Assembly: GCF_000760095.1 (NCBI RefSeq)
Contig: NZ_JNAR01000007.1
Coordinates: 1 to 57,421, forward strand
Direction of reading: 5' to 3'
From: Prochlorococcus marinus str. MIT 9401
Lineage (GTDB): Bacteria; Cyanobacteriota; Cyanobacteriia; PCC-6307; Cyanobiaceae
Length of the DNA: 57,421 bases
Position numbers and translations under genes: made by a program. Shown one piece after another: positions 28,253 through 38,045 of this stretch (the stretch's first letter is position 1; each line of letters starts with the position of its first letter). The notes under the pieces were generated by a model. That model was not told the DNA's origin and made no database searches. It saw only the letters and a list, made by a program, of their open reading frames with translations.

Positions 28253-30979
28253 TTGCTTAATTTAGAGGAATATTTCCCCTTTCCGCTAGATGATTTCCAA
28301 TTAGAAGCAATACGAGCTATTAATAGCGGAAATTCTGTTGTTTTAACAGCACCAACAGGTTCGGGTAAAACATTGATAGGTGAATTTGCTATATATAGAG
28401 GCTTATCTCATGACAGCAGAGTTTTTTATACAACACCTTTAAAGGCCCTATCAAACCAAAAGTTTAGAGATTTTGCTAATCAATATGGTGAGAATAAAGT
28501 TGGTCTTTTAACTGGAGATATAAGCATAAATAGAGAAGCACCAATCTTAGTCATGACGACTGAGATTTTTAGGAACATGCTTTATGGTGAATTTGATGAA
28601 TTTGATGATCCTTTAGAAAATTTAGAATCTGTAATTCTTGATGAATGTCATTATATGAATGACCCCCAAAGAGGTACAGTTTGGGAAGAAACTATAATTC
28701 ATTGCCCTACTAGAACTCAAATAATAGCTTTATCAGCAACAATAGCCAATGCAGATCAATTGCAAAATTGGATAGAAAAAGTTCATGGGCCCACAGTACT
28801 AATTAATAGTGATAAGAGACCAGTCCCACTTGATTTTATTTTTTGTAGTTTTAAAGGCCTCCATCCACTTTTAAATAATAAGGGTAATGGAATTCATCCA
28901 AACTGTAAGATTTGGAGAGCTCCTAAAGGGCAGAAAATCAGAGGGAAAGTGGGCAGGATAATGCAACCAAAGTCTCCCTCAATTGGCTTTGTTATCTCAA
29001 AGCTAGCTGAACGAAATATGTTGCCAGCTATTTATTTTATCTTTAGTAGAAGAGGATGTGACAAGGCTATTGAGAATATAAAAGATTTAACTTTAGTAAG
29101 TTATTCAGAAGCAAGTATGATATCCCAAAAATTAGATGTTTATCTTAAAAATAATCAGGAAGCAATTAAAGATAAGTCTCAATGCGAGGCATTAAAACGC
29201 GGTATTGCATCTCATCATGCTGGATTATTGCCTGCATGGAAAGAATTGGTTGAGGAATTATTTCAGCAAGGTTTAATAAAAGTTGTTTTTGCAACTGAAA
29301 CTCTTGCTGCAGGAATAAATATGCCCGCAAGAACAACTGTTATTTCTTCTTTATCAAAAAGGACGGATGATGGTCATAGATTATTATTTAGCAGTGAATT
29401 TTTGCAAATGTCAGGAAGAGCTGGAAGAAGAGGAAAAGATACCCAGGGATATGTTGTTACATTACAAACAAGATTCGAAGGTGCCAAAGAAGCAAGTGCA
29501 CTAGCTATAAGCAAACCAAATGCTTTAGAAAGTCAATTCACTCCAAGCTATGGAATGGTACTTAATCTTTTACAAAGTTATACTTTAGAGAAGTCTAAAG
29601 AATTAATTAAAAGAAGTTTTGGTAGTTTTTTATATTTAGGTGAATCATCAGGTGAGAATATAATTCTTGAAAATTTAGATAAGGATTTAATTGAGTTAAA
29701 AAAAATTACATCTAACGTTTCATGGAAAGATTTTGATGCATATGAAAAGTTAAAAAATCGTATTAAAGAAGAGAGAAGACTCTTGAAAATTTTAGAAAAA
29801 CAATCAGCAGAAAAATTATCAGAAGAGATAACCAATGCGCTGCCATATATTAAAGATGGAAGCTTAATTTCAATCAAAGCTCCCCAAATTAAAAGAAAAA
29901 TTGTTCCAGGATTAATTTGTAAGAAAATATATGAATCCCAAAAAATTAAGAGTTTATTGTGTTTGACAATTGATAATTTATTTATTCTTATAAAACCCTC
30001 ATACATAGTAAGTATTTTTAATGATTTGGATGCAATTGATGTCTTAGGACTTGAAGTGCCAAAGATGTATTTTTCTGGAGAGGTATTTAGGGGAGATGAT
30101 ATGTCGCAGTGTTATGCGGATCAAATTTTAGAAGTTTCTAAAAAAAATGATTTACAAACTCCACAATATGATTTGACAACGGAAGTTTTGGCACAAAAGA
30201 AACAAATTAATAATTTAGAAGAAACCGTTACTGATCATCCTGCACACAGATTTGGAGACTCTAAGAAATTAAAGAAATATAGAAAAAGAATTATTGATGT
30301 TGAACAAGAAATAAATATTAGAAAAAAACTTCTTGAAGATAAAGAAAATCATAACTGGAGAACTTTTACTGATTTGATTAAAATTTTGAATCATTTTGGT
30401 TGTTTAAATGATTTGGAATTGACAGAAGTAGGACAAACAGTTGGTGCAATAAGAAGTGAAAATGAATTATGGATTGGTCTTGTTTTAGTTAGTGGTTATT
30501 TAGACGATTTAGATCCTCCTGAGTTAGCTGCAATTATTCAAGCTATATGTGTTGATGTAAGGAGGCCTAATCTTTGGTGTAATTTCAAGCCTTCTTCTAA
30601 GGTAATAGATGTTTTTAATGAATTAGATGGTTTAAGAAAATTAGTCTCTTTTCAACAAAATAAGTTTCATATTGAAATTCCTATTTATTTAGAAACGGAG
30701 TTGACTGGAATTATTTCTGAATGGGCAAGAGGAAAAAAATGGAAAGATTTGGTTTTTAATACTTCATTAGACGAAGGAGATGTAGTGAGGATTATTAGAA
30801 GATCAATTGATGTCCTTTCTCAAGTGCAATACTGTATTGGTGTTAGTAATAAATTAAAAAGCAAAGCTAAGCTAGCATTAAAAGCTATAAATCGTTTTCC
30901 TGTTTCTGAATCTAGTGATCTTATAAAAGTCTCTGAAGATATTAATCCTGCAACAAAAAGAATTGACAATAATTTTTAG
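28253..30979 (+). CDS. Ski2/Mtr4-like DExH-box RNA helicase
   Basis: 908 residues. Helicase core motifs: Walker A APTGSGKT (33-40), DECH (130-133), SAT (161-163), and motif VI QMSGRAGRRG (385-394). The RecA2 domain is preceded by an HHAGLLP segment. The long C-terminal part ends in a helical DSHCT-like domain (from about 720), typical of Ski2/Mtr4 helicases, which unwind RNA for exonucleases. Cyanobacteria and plastids (ISE2) have such proteins. It begins at TTG 28253. The frame is open for 11 codons further upstream without a standard start, so the true start is uncertain. Confidence 0.9.
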   Translation: MLNLEEYFPFPLDDFQLEAIRAINSGNSVVLTAPTGSGKTLIGEFAIYRGLSHDSRVFYTTPLKALSNQKFRDFANQYGENKVGLLTGDISINREAPILVMTTEIFRNMLYGEFDEFDDPLENLESVILDECHYMNDPQRGTVWEETIIHCPTRTQIIALSATIANADQLQNWIEKVHGPTVLINSDKRPVPLDFIFCSFKGLHPLLNNKGNGIHPNCKIWRAPKGQKIRGKVGRIMQPKSPSIGFVISKLAERNMLPAIYFIFSRRGCDKAIENIKDLTLVSYSEASMISQKLDVYLKNNQEAIKDKSQCEALKRGIASHHAGLLPAWKELVEELFQQGLIKVVFATETLAAGINMPARTTVISSLSKRTDDGHRLLFSSEFLQMSGRAGRRGKDTQGYVVTLQTRFEGAKEASALAISKPNALESQFTPSYGMVLNLLQSYTLEKSKELIKRSFGSFLYLGESSGENIILENLDKDLIELKKITSNVSWKDFDAYEKLKNRIKEERRLLKILEKQSAEKLSEEITNALPYIKDGSLISIKAPQIKRKIVPGLICKKIYESQKIKSLLCLTIDNLFILIKPSYIVSIFNDLDAIDVLGLEVPKMYFSGEVFRGDDMSQCYADQILEVSKKNDLQTPQYDLTTEVLAQKKQINNLEETVTDHPAHRFGDSKKLKKYRKRIIDVEQEINIRKKLLEDKENHNWRTFTDLIKILNHFGCLNDLELTEVGQTVGAIRSENELWIGLVLVSGYLDDLDPPELAAIIQAICVDVRRPNLWCNFKPSSKVIDVFNELDGLRKLVSFQQNKFHIEIPIYLETELTGIISEWARGKKWKDLVFNTSLDEGDVVRIIRRSIDVLSQVQYCIGVSNKLKSKAKLALKAINRFPVSESSDLIKVSEDINPATKRIDNNF

Positions 30980-30988
30980 GGTTTTTAA

Positions 30989-32374
30989 TCAAATCATTGA
31001 ATTTATATTCATTGCTTCATCAAATTCATCTTCGTTTAAATAACCTAATTTAATTGTTGCCTCTTTTAGATTTAATGATTCTTTGAAAGCAAGGTTTGCA
31101 ATTTCAGCTGCTTTTTCATATCCAACTTTTGGGACTATGGCTGTAACCAACATTAGTGAATTTTCTAAATTTAACTTCATTCTCTTTTGATTAGGTTCCA
31201 TCCCATCAACTAATTTTGTTCTGAAGTTTTCTATTACATTTTTAAGTAATTTTAAACTTGTGAGAATATTAAATCCAATAAGAGGCTTATATTCATTCAT
31301 CTGTAAAGTGCCGCTAGAATTTGCCATTGAGACTGCATATTCAAGACCCATTATCTGAGTACAAACCATTGATAAGGCTTCGCATTGAGTTGGATTTACT
31401 TTACCCGGCATAATAGAACTTCCAGGTTCATTTTGAGGAATAATTAGTTCATATATTCCTGATCTTGGACCAGAAGATAGAATTTTTATATCATTTGAAA
31501 TTTTAAATAATGCACCTGCTAATATTTTTATCTGACTCATTACTTGAGCAAGACGATCATGCGAGGCCATGATAGAAAAATTATTTTTTGATTTATAGAA
31601 CATTAGATTAGTATCATCCGAAATTGATTTTATAGACTCTTCACAAAATCCTTTTGGACAATTAATTCCTGTACCAACCGCAGTTCCTCCCAGAGGTAAG
31701 AAATACAATTCATTCAGACTCATAATAATTGCATTCTCAGCATCTTTAAGTTGCTCTGACCATCCTGATATTTCTTGCCCAAAAGTAAGGGGAACTGCAT
31801 CTTGAAAATGAGTTCTTCCTATCTTTATAAGGTCTTTCCATTCCTCACTTTTTTTATCAAGAACCTCAGTAAGTTCTCTTATCGTTGGAACTAAATTTTT
31901 GATTATTTCATTAACAACAGATATTTGAATAGCAGCAGGAAAAGTATCATTAGTTGACTGAGATTTATTTACATCATCATTCGGATGAATTGGTTGATGA
32001 CTACCAAGCTCTGAATTTGTTTTTAATGCTGCAATATTTGAAATTACCTCATTTACATTCATATTTGTTTGCGTGCCACTACCTGTTTGCCAAACCCTTA
32101 AGGGAAACTGTGAATCATGAAGCCCATCAAGTATTTCTTTACATGCCTCTACTATTAAATCTTTTTTTCTTTTATCTATTAACCCTAAATTGAAGTTCGC
32201 AATTGAGGCAGCTTTTTTTATGAGGGTGAGTGAATAAATTAACTCAATTGGAATTAGTTCTTCTCCAATGGAAAAATTTATTATCGATCTTTGTGTTTGA
32301 GCACCCCACAAAGCTTCTATGGGAACCTCTATTGTTCCCATACTATCTTTTTCAATCCTAAAATTTTTTGTCAT
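30989..32374 (-). CDS. fumC: Fumarate hydratase class II
   Basis: 461 residues, the usual class II (iron-independent) length. It interconverts fumarate and malate. The superfamily signature GSSIMPGKVNP near residue 320 carries the catalytic serine. SGSGTQTNMN-type (GSGTQTNMNVNE) and the substrate motif HPNDDVNKSQSTND are clear. In a cyanobacterium with an incomplete or modified TCA cycle it also recycles fumarate from arginine and purine synthesis, which suits its place next to purB, 48 bp away on the same strand. Confidence 0.97.
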   Translation of the reverse strand: MTKNFRIEKDSMGTIEVPIEALWGAQTQRSIINFSIGEELIPIELIYSLTLIKKAASIANFNLGLIDKRKKDLIVEACKEILDGLHDSQFPLRVWQTGSGTQTNMNVNEVISNIAALKTNSELGSHQPIHPNDDVNKSQSTNDTFPAAIQISVVNEIIKNLVPTIRELTEVLDKKSEEWKDLIKIGRTHFQDAVPLTFGQEISGWSEQLKDAENAIIMSLNELYFLPLGGTAVGTGINCPKGFCEESIKSISDDTNLMFYKSKNNFSIMASHDRLAQVMSQIKILAGALFKISNDIKILSSGPRSGIYELIIPQNEPGSSIMPGKVNPTQCEALSMVCTQIMGLEYAVSMANSSGTLQMNEYKPLIGFNILTSLKLLKNVIENFRTKLVDGMEPNQKRMKLNLENSLMLVTAIVPKVGYEKAAEIANLAFKESLNLKEATIKLGYLNEDEFDEAMNINSMI

Positions 32375-32422
32375 TATTCCTCTGAAAACGCTGGTTTAAC
32401 TTAGATAAGGTTTTCAGCAATC

Positions 32423-33718
32423 CTAGATACCTAACTTCTCCCATATTACACTTAAATTATTGAGATGAATTGAAGGATTAAAACATTCTTCTAAGTCACT
32501 TTGCTCAATAAAATCCATTATTTCATTATCTCTCTCTATATTTTGTTTGAAATTCCCATTCTGAGTATTCCAGGCCTGATGCGCATTTTTTTGTACTAAG
32601 CTATAAGCCTTTTCTCTAGAAAAGCCCTTCTCTACTAGCAAAAGTAAAACTTTCTGACTAAAGATTACACCACCATATATATTTAAATTTTTGAGCATAT
32701 TCTTTGGATAAACTTCCAAATTGGTTACTATATCTTTCATTTCTCTGAGCATAAAATGCAAACAGATTGACACGTCAGGTAACATGATACGTTCATTTGA
32801 ACTGTGGCTTATATCTCTTTCATGCCAAAGTGGAACATTTTCTAGTGCTGTTAAGACGTAACTCCTCAAAATTCTTGCTAAACCGCTTACTCTTTCACTT
32901 CGTATAGGATTTCTTTTATGAGGCATAGCAGAACTTCCTTTTTGCCCTTTTGTAAATCCCTCCTCGACTTCTAAAACATCAGTTCTTTGTAAATTTCTTA
33001 TTTCAGTTGCGAATCTATCTAGAGAAGCGCCAACTAGTGCGATAGTTTGCACATATTCTGCATGTCTGTCTCTCGAAATAACCTGCGTACTTGCTGTGTC
33101 AGGTTTTAAGCCGAGTAAATCACAAGTTATTTGTTCTACTTTGGGATTCGTATTAGCGTAAGTTCCCATGGCACCACTTATTTGTCCAATTGCTACAGAT
33201 TCTTTCAGTGTTAACAATCTTTTTTTGTTCCTTATTATTTCTGCTAACCATCCAGCAAGTTTAAAACCGAAGGAAATTGGCTCCCCATGAATTGCATGAG
33301 ATCTGCCAATCATTAATGTATTTTTATGCTTTCTTGCTAATAATCTGACTTCATTTTCTAGGTTCTCAATTTCTTTTAATAACAATTCGCAAGAATCTTT
33401 TAACTGAAGAGATAAGCCAGTATCAAGTACATCACTACTGGTCATTCCAACATGTATGTATCTTCCAGAATCTCCTACAAATTCATTAACACTTGTAAGA
33501 AATGCTATGACATCATGTTTAACTTCTTTCTCAATTTCTGTAATTCTAGATTCATCAAACTTTGCATTTGAACGTATCTCTTTAATGGCATTCTCAGGGA
33601 TTTTCCCGAGGGAAAAATTTGCTTCACATGCAGCTATCTCAACCTTAAGCCAACTCTGGAATTTTGCACTTTCAGTCCAGATTTTCCCCATTTCGGGTAA
33701 TGTGTAACGCTCGATCAC
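32423..33718 (-). CDS. purB: Adenylosuccinate lyase
   Basis: 431 residues. PurB removes fumarate from SAICAR and adenylosuccinate in purine synthesis. It shares the fumarase superfamily signature as SSAMPHKRNP near residue 260, with the mobile catalytic serine. TSSDVLDTG and GRSHAIHGEPISFG are characteristic of the family, and the conserved start (MIERYTLPEMGKIW) supports the chosen ATG. Probably co-transcribed with fumC, which would use the fumarate released. Confidence 0.97.
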   Translation of the reverse strand: MIERYTLPEMGKIWTESAKFQSWLKVEIAACEANFSLGKIPENAIKEIRSNAKFDESRITEIEKEVKHDVIAFLTSVNEFVGDSGRYIHVGMTSSDVLDTGLSLQLKDSCELLLKEIENLENEVRLLARKHKNTLMIGRSHAIHGEPISFGFKLAGWLAEIIRNKKRLLTLKESVAIGQISGAMGTYANTNPKVEQITCDLLGLKPDTASTQVISRDRHAEYVQTIALVGASLDRFATEIRNLQRTDVLEVEEGFTKGQKGSSAMPHKRNPIRSERVSGLARILRSYVLTALENVPLWHERDISHSSNERIMLPDVSICLHFMLREMKDIVTNLEVYPKNMLKNLNIYGGVIFSQKVLLLLVEKGFSREKAYSLVQKNAHQAWNTQNGNFKQNIERDNEIMDFIEQSDLEECFNPSIHLNNLSVIWEKLGI

Positions 33719-33999
33719 AATTTTTATTTATTATCAATTTAAACTTTATAACAAAATCGAATTATTGCCCTATCCCTTTAGAGATGTACTTGCCATTGAA
33801 CATATTTGACTGATTATTATTTTCCTATGTAACATTTTTCTGGCTAATAAAGAAAGCTTAAATATAAAAATGTTTGCATATATTCCTTAGTTAATCATGG
33901 GTAATTTTTTAGTTCTTATTTAAAATTGAAGGGTATTAAAGAATTTGGATCTTAATCTTATAGAAGTTCATTATTCAGTCATTTTTTATTGATTAATAT
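33719..33999. other. 281-bp divergent intergenic region, no gene seen
   Basis: The longest gene-free stretch of the window, between purB (minus) and the TlyA gene (plus). I translated the candidate ATGs and found only very short peptides (5-8 codons). No tRNA-like clover, strong hairpin or repeat was seen. It must contain promoters for both genes, and could hide a small RNA that I cannot detect by eye. Confidence 0.5.
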
Positions 34000-34812
34000 A
34001 TGATTAAAAAAAGTAGATTAGATCTTTATCTTCTAAATAAAGGTTTATGTGAAACTCGTCAAAAAGCCCAAGGTTTAATTCTTGCGGGAAAGGTTAGAGA
34101 TATCAATGGAAAAGTATTGGATAAACCTGGACAACAAGTATTAATTGGATCTGAGTTTTTTATTGATTCCGCGCCTATGTTTGTATCAAGGGGCGGCGAA
34201 AAATTATTGGAGGCATTTAAAAAACTTGAAATTAAAGTAAAAGACAAAATATGTATTGACGCAGGAATCTCTACTGGGGGATTTACTGATTGCTTATTGC
34301 AACAAGGCGCAAAGTTAGTTTATGGGATAGATGTTGGTTATGGACAAACTGCATGGAAGATTAGAAATAACCCAAAAGTTATACTTTTTGAACGAACAAA
34401 TATTCGAAATTTAAAACCTAATGACCTTTTATCTAGAAGTAATGAATTACCAAATTTTGTCGTTGCTGATTTGTCTTTTATTTCATTAAAGTTAGTTTTT
34501 AAATCTATTGGTAATTTATTAGATGGTGATTGTATTGAGGGAATATTTTTAATTAAACCCCAATTTGAGGTAGGTAAAGATAAAGTCAGTAAAGGAGGTG
34601 TTGTTCGCAATCCTAAATTCCATACTGAGGCTATAGAGTCTGTTATCTATGCTGCTAAGAATTTCCAATGGAATATAAAGAATTTAATAGCTTCTCCACT
34701 GGTAGGTCCTGCTGGTAATCACGAATATCTAGCTTGGATGACCTTAGGAAGTCAATCAAATAAAAGTATTAATAGTGAATATATACAAAATTTAGTAAAA
34801 GAAACACTTTGA
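34000..34812 (+). CDS. tlyA: TlyA-family rRNA 2'-O-methyltransferase
   Basis: 270 residues. An S4 RNA-binding domain (about 1-65, RLDLYLLNKGLCETRQKAQGL start, given in parts) is followed by an FtsJ-like methyltransferase with SAM loop DAGISTGGFTDCLLQQGA (about 87-104). VADLSFISL and LIKPQFEVGK carry catalytic-type Asp and Lys. Mycobacterial TlyA 2'-O-methylates 16S and 23S rRNA; some homologues were mislabelled haemolysins. It ends 1 bp from the stop of the convergent glnB. Confidence 0.9.
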   Translation: MIKKSRLDLYLLNKGLCETRQKAQGLILAGKVRDINGKVLDKPGQQVLIGSEFFIDSAPMFVSRGGEKLLEAFKKLEIKVKDKICIDAGISTGGFTDCLLQQGAKLVYGIDVGYGQTAWKIRNNPKVILFERTNIRNLKPNDLLSRSNELPNFVVADLSFISLKLVFKSIGNLLDGDCIEGIFLIKPQFEVGKDKVSKGGVVRNPKFHTEAIESVIYAAKNFQWNIKNLIASPLVGPAGNHEYLAWMTLGSQSNKSINSEYIQNLVKETL

Positions 34813-34813
34813 A

Positions 34814-35176
<363 letters not shown>

Positions 35177-35422
35177 TTAATTGTTTTTTGGGAAAACATC
35201 CAACATTGAAATATCAGAAAAACATTCAACATTAAGGCCAGCATTCTTGGCGTCTTCAATTAGTAGTTGGGAATTTTCTTCAGAAATTATTACTGTACTG
35301 TTTGACAACGCTTCCCACTGATCATTCTCAAAGTGCGTTTGAAGCCATAACATTCCAATTGCAGTTTTTGGTTGAAGGGATTTATTTAAGTTGTTATCGA
35401 TAGTTATCAAACAAATGTCCAT
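35177..35422 (-). CDS. Unknown 81-residue protein upstream of glnB
   Basis: 81 residues, acidic, soluble, no signal or membrane segment. The order of predicted elements is strand (DICLITID), a helix holding AIGMLWLQTHF, a strand (TVIISEE) and a helix (SQLLIEDAKNAG), a small alpha/beta fold. I cannot name a family. It lies 24 bp before glnB on the same strand behind a possible NtcA-type site, so it is likely expressed with PII and may belong to nitrogen signalling. That link is inference from position only. Confidence 0.75.
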   Translation of the reverse strand: MDICLITIDNNLNKSLQPKTAIGMLWLQTHFENDQWEALSNSTVIISEENSQLLIEDAKNAGLNVECFSDISMLDVFPKNN

Positions 35423-35444
35423 TAATTTTTCATTGAACTAAACA

Positions 35445-35488
35445 CATATAAACCTTTCGGCGGACATTATGAATGTTACTATTGATAC
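35445..35488 (-). promoter_or_regulatory. Possible NtcA-activated promoter of the 81-residue gene and glnB
   Basis: On the minus strand, GTA-TCAATAGT-AAC (plus positions 35488-35475) differs by one base from the NtcA consensus GTA-N8-TAC. A TATATG (35450-35445) follows 24 bp later, close to the 22-23 bp spacing of NtcA-activated promoters. The -10 also departs from TAN3T in its last base. Predicted start point is about 16 bases before the ATG at 35422. Confidence 0.38.
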
Positions 35489-35612
35489 AAAAATAAGATT
35501 TAACATCTTTTGAATTCGTTAATTGTAATACTTAGATTTGTTGATACTTTTGCGAATTTTTATCTTTATATATAGTTTTTATATAGGTTTAATAAAAAAG
35601 TTCTATTAAAAA

Positions 35613-36023
35613 ATGAGTACAGCTAAATTAGAAGATTCGACTCAAAGACCGCTATATGGTGAAAGAATTATTGAAGAATCAAAAATAATTTGTTTCGATA
35701 ATCCAAATAAGAAAAGAATTTATGAAATTTCTATTCAGTTACCTGAATTTACATGTAAGTGCCCCTTTTCTGGTTATCCAGATTTTGCAAAGCTAAATAT
35801 TATTTATCAACCTAATTTGAAAGTCTATGAGTTGAAGTCTTTAAAGCTTTATATTAATAATTTTAGGGATATAAAAATATCACATGAGGAAGTTGTGAAT
35901 AGAATTATGGATGATTTAGTGAATGAAGGTTCACCTCACTGGATACATTTAAATGCTGCATTTAACCCCAGAGGGAATGTTTCTATGCAGTTAGATGTTT
36001 TTAGTGGGCAGAAAAGAAATTAA
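35613..36023 (+). CDS. queF: NADPH-dependent 7-cyano-7-deazaguanine (preQ0) reductase
   Basis: 136 residues, the short unimodular QueF (tunnelling fold). It reduces the nitrile of preQ0 to the amine preQ1 for queuosine in tRNA. Cys50 in [13 protein letters not shown] is the thioimide-forming residue, Asp57 is the acid, and Glu73 with ELKSLKLY is the QueF signature. It stands alone behind a 190-bp divergent gap. Its stop codon shares a TTAA with the convergent ccs1 stop. Confidence 0.96.
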   Translation: MSTAKLEDSTQRPLYGERIIEESKIICFDNPNKKRIYEISIQLPEFTCKCPFSGYPDFAKLNIIYQPNLKVYELKSLKLYINNFRDIKISHEEVVNRIMDDLVNEGSPHWIHLNAAFNPRGNVSMQLDVFSGQKRN

Positions 36024-37306
36024 AAATTTTTTATTTCGTCGGATAATTTAAAAAATTCTTTTTTAAAACCAACTAGATTTTTATTACTAAGGCCTCCAAT
36101 AGATAACTTTTGTGAATCTTTATTTACCAGAATCCATAATTGGTTAGTTGGTATAAGACTTATCATTGTTCCAAAAATTATTAAGATAAAAGAAAAATAA
36201 ATAAATGGTATAGACGGATCATTTTTAATTATTAATCCACTGCTGGGGATTATTTTTTTCAGAGATACTTTTGAAGAGTTAACTTCTAAAGGATCATCAT
36301 TGATGAAGAGATTATTCCCGGAAAAATTTTCTATATTCGAAATTTTAAGTGGACCATTTTCATTATCTATCGTTAAAAGGAAATTTTTTTTAGTCTCCGA
36401 TCCTAATTCGACTAAAACTCCCCAAACTTGATTGCCGATTTCTGGAATCTCCTTTAATTGTAATTGATAAAGGATATTATCTATTTCTAAAACAACATTT
36501 GATATTGCCCAATCTGCTTGATAAATAGTTAATCCTTTAAACCTGATTGGGTGATTAACTTTGGTTATTTTTATTTCATTTAAATTTAGATCTTCAGAAG
36601 AAAAATTTAATTTTGAAATAAACTGTTTGGGCACACCATCACTTTCACGTTCTATAGAAAAATCGACTAATTTTACATTGGCTTTTGAGTTTGTGCTCTC
36701 ATTAACAAGATTTAAAGTTTCTCCAGGAAGTAAATATTGTTCTTTTGATTGACTTGTAAAACTTCCATATGCTGAACCTATAAGTAAGACTATTAATCCG
36801 ATATGTACAACTAGAGGACCGATTTTTCCAATTAACCCCTTTCTCGCAGAAATATGACTATTAGATTTGTATGTTTTCCATCCTTTTTTTTTAAGTAATA
36901 AATCTACTTTTGATATATGTTCTCCATCTTCATTGATTGAATGACTTGTAGTTAGTTGCAGTTTGCTAAATTTTTTTTCGCTCTTATATTCAATCCACTT
37001 TAATGAAGCTTTTAATGAAGGAATTTGCCTTCTGAAACTACAAGCTGCCAGAGAAATGCAAAGAAGAATTAATGTAAATAAAAACCAAAAGCTTGTATAT
37101 ATGTGATCCAATTGAAGTTTTAAGACTTTTTCACCATCTAAAAATCCAAGAATGGGAGCTCTATCGAAATTATCAATATAGAATTTATTATTACTACCTT
37201 GAGGTATAAAAGTACCTATTCCACTTGCAATAGCAATGAAGATTATCAGCGATATAGCGAATCTTAAACTTGATATTTTTAAAATTAGATTCTTAAAAAT
37301 AATCAT
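36020..37306 (-). CDS. ccs1: Cytochrome c biogenesis protein Ccs1/CcsB (ResB family)
   Basis: 428 residues. Part of the system II haem-ligation complex (Ccs1-CcsA), which moves haem to the lumen and attaches it to apocytochromes such as c6 and cytochrome f. ResB-type layout: three N-terminal membrane helices (about 14-34, 70-90 and 160-180), a large lumenal domain (about 190-370), and a last helix (near 368-388). [14 protein letters not shown] contains the conserved His in the third helix. It directly follows ccdA with no gap. Confidence 0.93.
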   Translation of the reverse strand: MIIFKNLILKISSLRFAISLIIFIAIASGIGTFIPQGSNNKFYIDNFDRAPILGFLDGEKVLKLQLDHIYTSFWFLFTLILLCISLAACSFRRQIPSLKASLKWIEYKSEKKFSKLQLTTSHSINEDGEHISKVDLLLKKKGWKTYKSNSHISARKGLIGKIGPLVVHIGLIVLLIGSAYGSFTSQSKEQYLLPGETLNLVNESTNSKANVKLVDFSIERESDGVPKQFISKLNFSSEDLNLNEIKITKVNHPIRFKGLTIYQADWAISNVVLEIDNILYQLQLKEIPEIGNQVWGVLVELGSETKKNFLLTIDNENGPLKISNIENFSGNNLFINDDPLEVNSSKVSLKKIIPSSGLIIKNDPSIPFIYFSFILIIFGTMISLIPTNQLWILVNKDSQKLSIGGLSNKNLVGFKKEFFKLSDEIKNF

Positions 37307-37963
37307 TTAAATCCAATTTGAAAATAAATTTAATAACCCTAGGGAAACTAAAAATATTCCACTTAAAGTTGGAATTATTTGACTAAATTTTCTAAGAGCT
37401 AAAAATTGCTTTAAGTTTTCTGCTGTAGCTCCTGCAATGATTAATGGGGTTACTTGACCTATCCCAAAGAAAAATAAAAAAATAATAGATACTATCGGGT
37501 TTTTAGCTTGCGATACCCAAGCTAGAAGAGTTGCTAAAACTGGCGTAATGCAAGGTGAAGAAGCTAGTCCAAAAGTAGTCCCTATGGCAAAAGGCGCTAT
37601 AAATGTTGGTATTTTATCTTCAATTATTTTTATATCAGGTCCATTCGGAAACTGAAACTTTAGAATTCCTAATAAATTTAAACCCATTATTATTGCTATT
37701 AGGGCAACAAATGAAGTGTAATAAGATGGAATTTGCCCATATATTTTACCTAAGAATCCACTCGCAGCCCCCAGTGCAACAAGCGAAAAAACTACACCTC
37801 CTGAAAAACTAATAAGTTTAAATTTATTTTTCTCTGTTCCGCCTATATAAGCAATTGTCACTGGAAGTAGTGATAATGAACATGGCCCAAGACTTGTTAA
37901 AAGTCCTGCGCTGAAAACCAAAAATATAGTAAGTGGACCAGGACTATTAAGACCATTCTGCAT
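37307..37963 (-). CDS. ccdA: Thiol-disulfide transporter CcdA
   Basis: 218 residues, six predicted membrane helices. CcdA (DsbD-like) passes reducing power from stromal or cytoplasmic thioredoxin to the lumen so that apocytochrome haem-binding cysteines stay reduced. The redox pair is Cys28 in SLGPCSLSLLP and Cys138 in SSPCITP, each followed by the family's proline pattern. It pairs with ccs1 as the system II module; CcsA is not in this window. Confidence 0.94.
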   Translation of the reverse strand: MQNGLNSPGPLTIFLVFSAGLLTSLGPCSLSLLPVTIAYIGGTEKNKFKLISFSGGVVFSLVALGAASGFLGKIYGQIPSYYTSFVALIAIIMGLNLLGILKFQFPNGPDIKIIEDKIPTFIAPFAIGTTFGLASSPCITPVLATLLAWVSQAKNPIVSIIFLFFFGIGQVTPLIIAGATAENLKQFLALRKFSQIIPTLSGIFLVSLGLLNLFSNWI

Positions 37964-38045
37964 AAGCAGATTACCTTTTTGAGATAATTCTGAAATAACT
38001 AAATTAAATGATTCGATAGCTTAGATTTAATCCTTTAAATTCTAA

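Noticed and set aside
33719-33999. tRNA or small RNA in the longest gap
   Set aside because: No acceptor-stem pairing, TTCGA-type loop or strong hairpin with a T tract could be found by eye.
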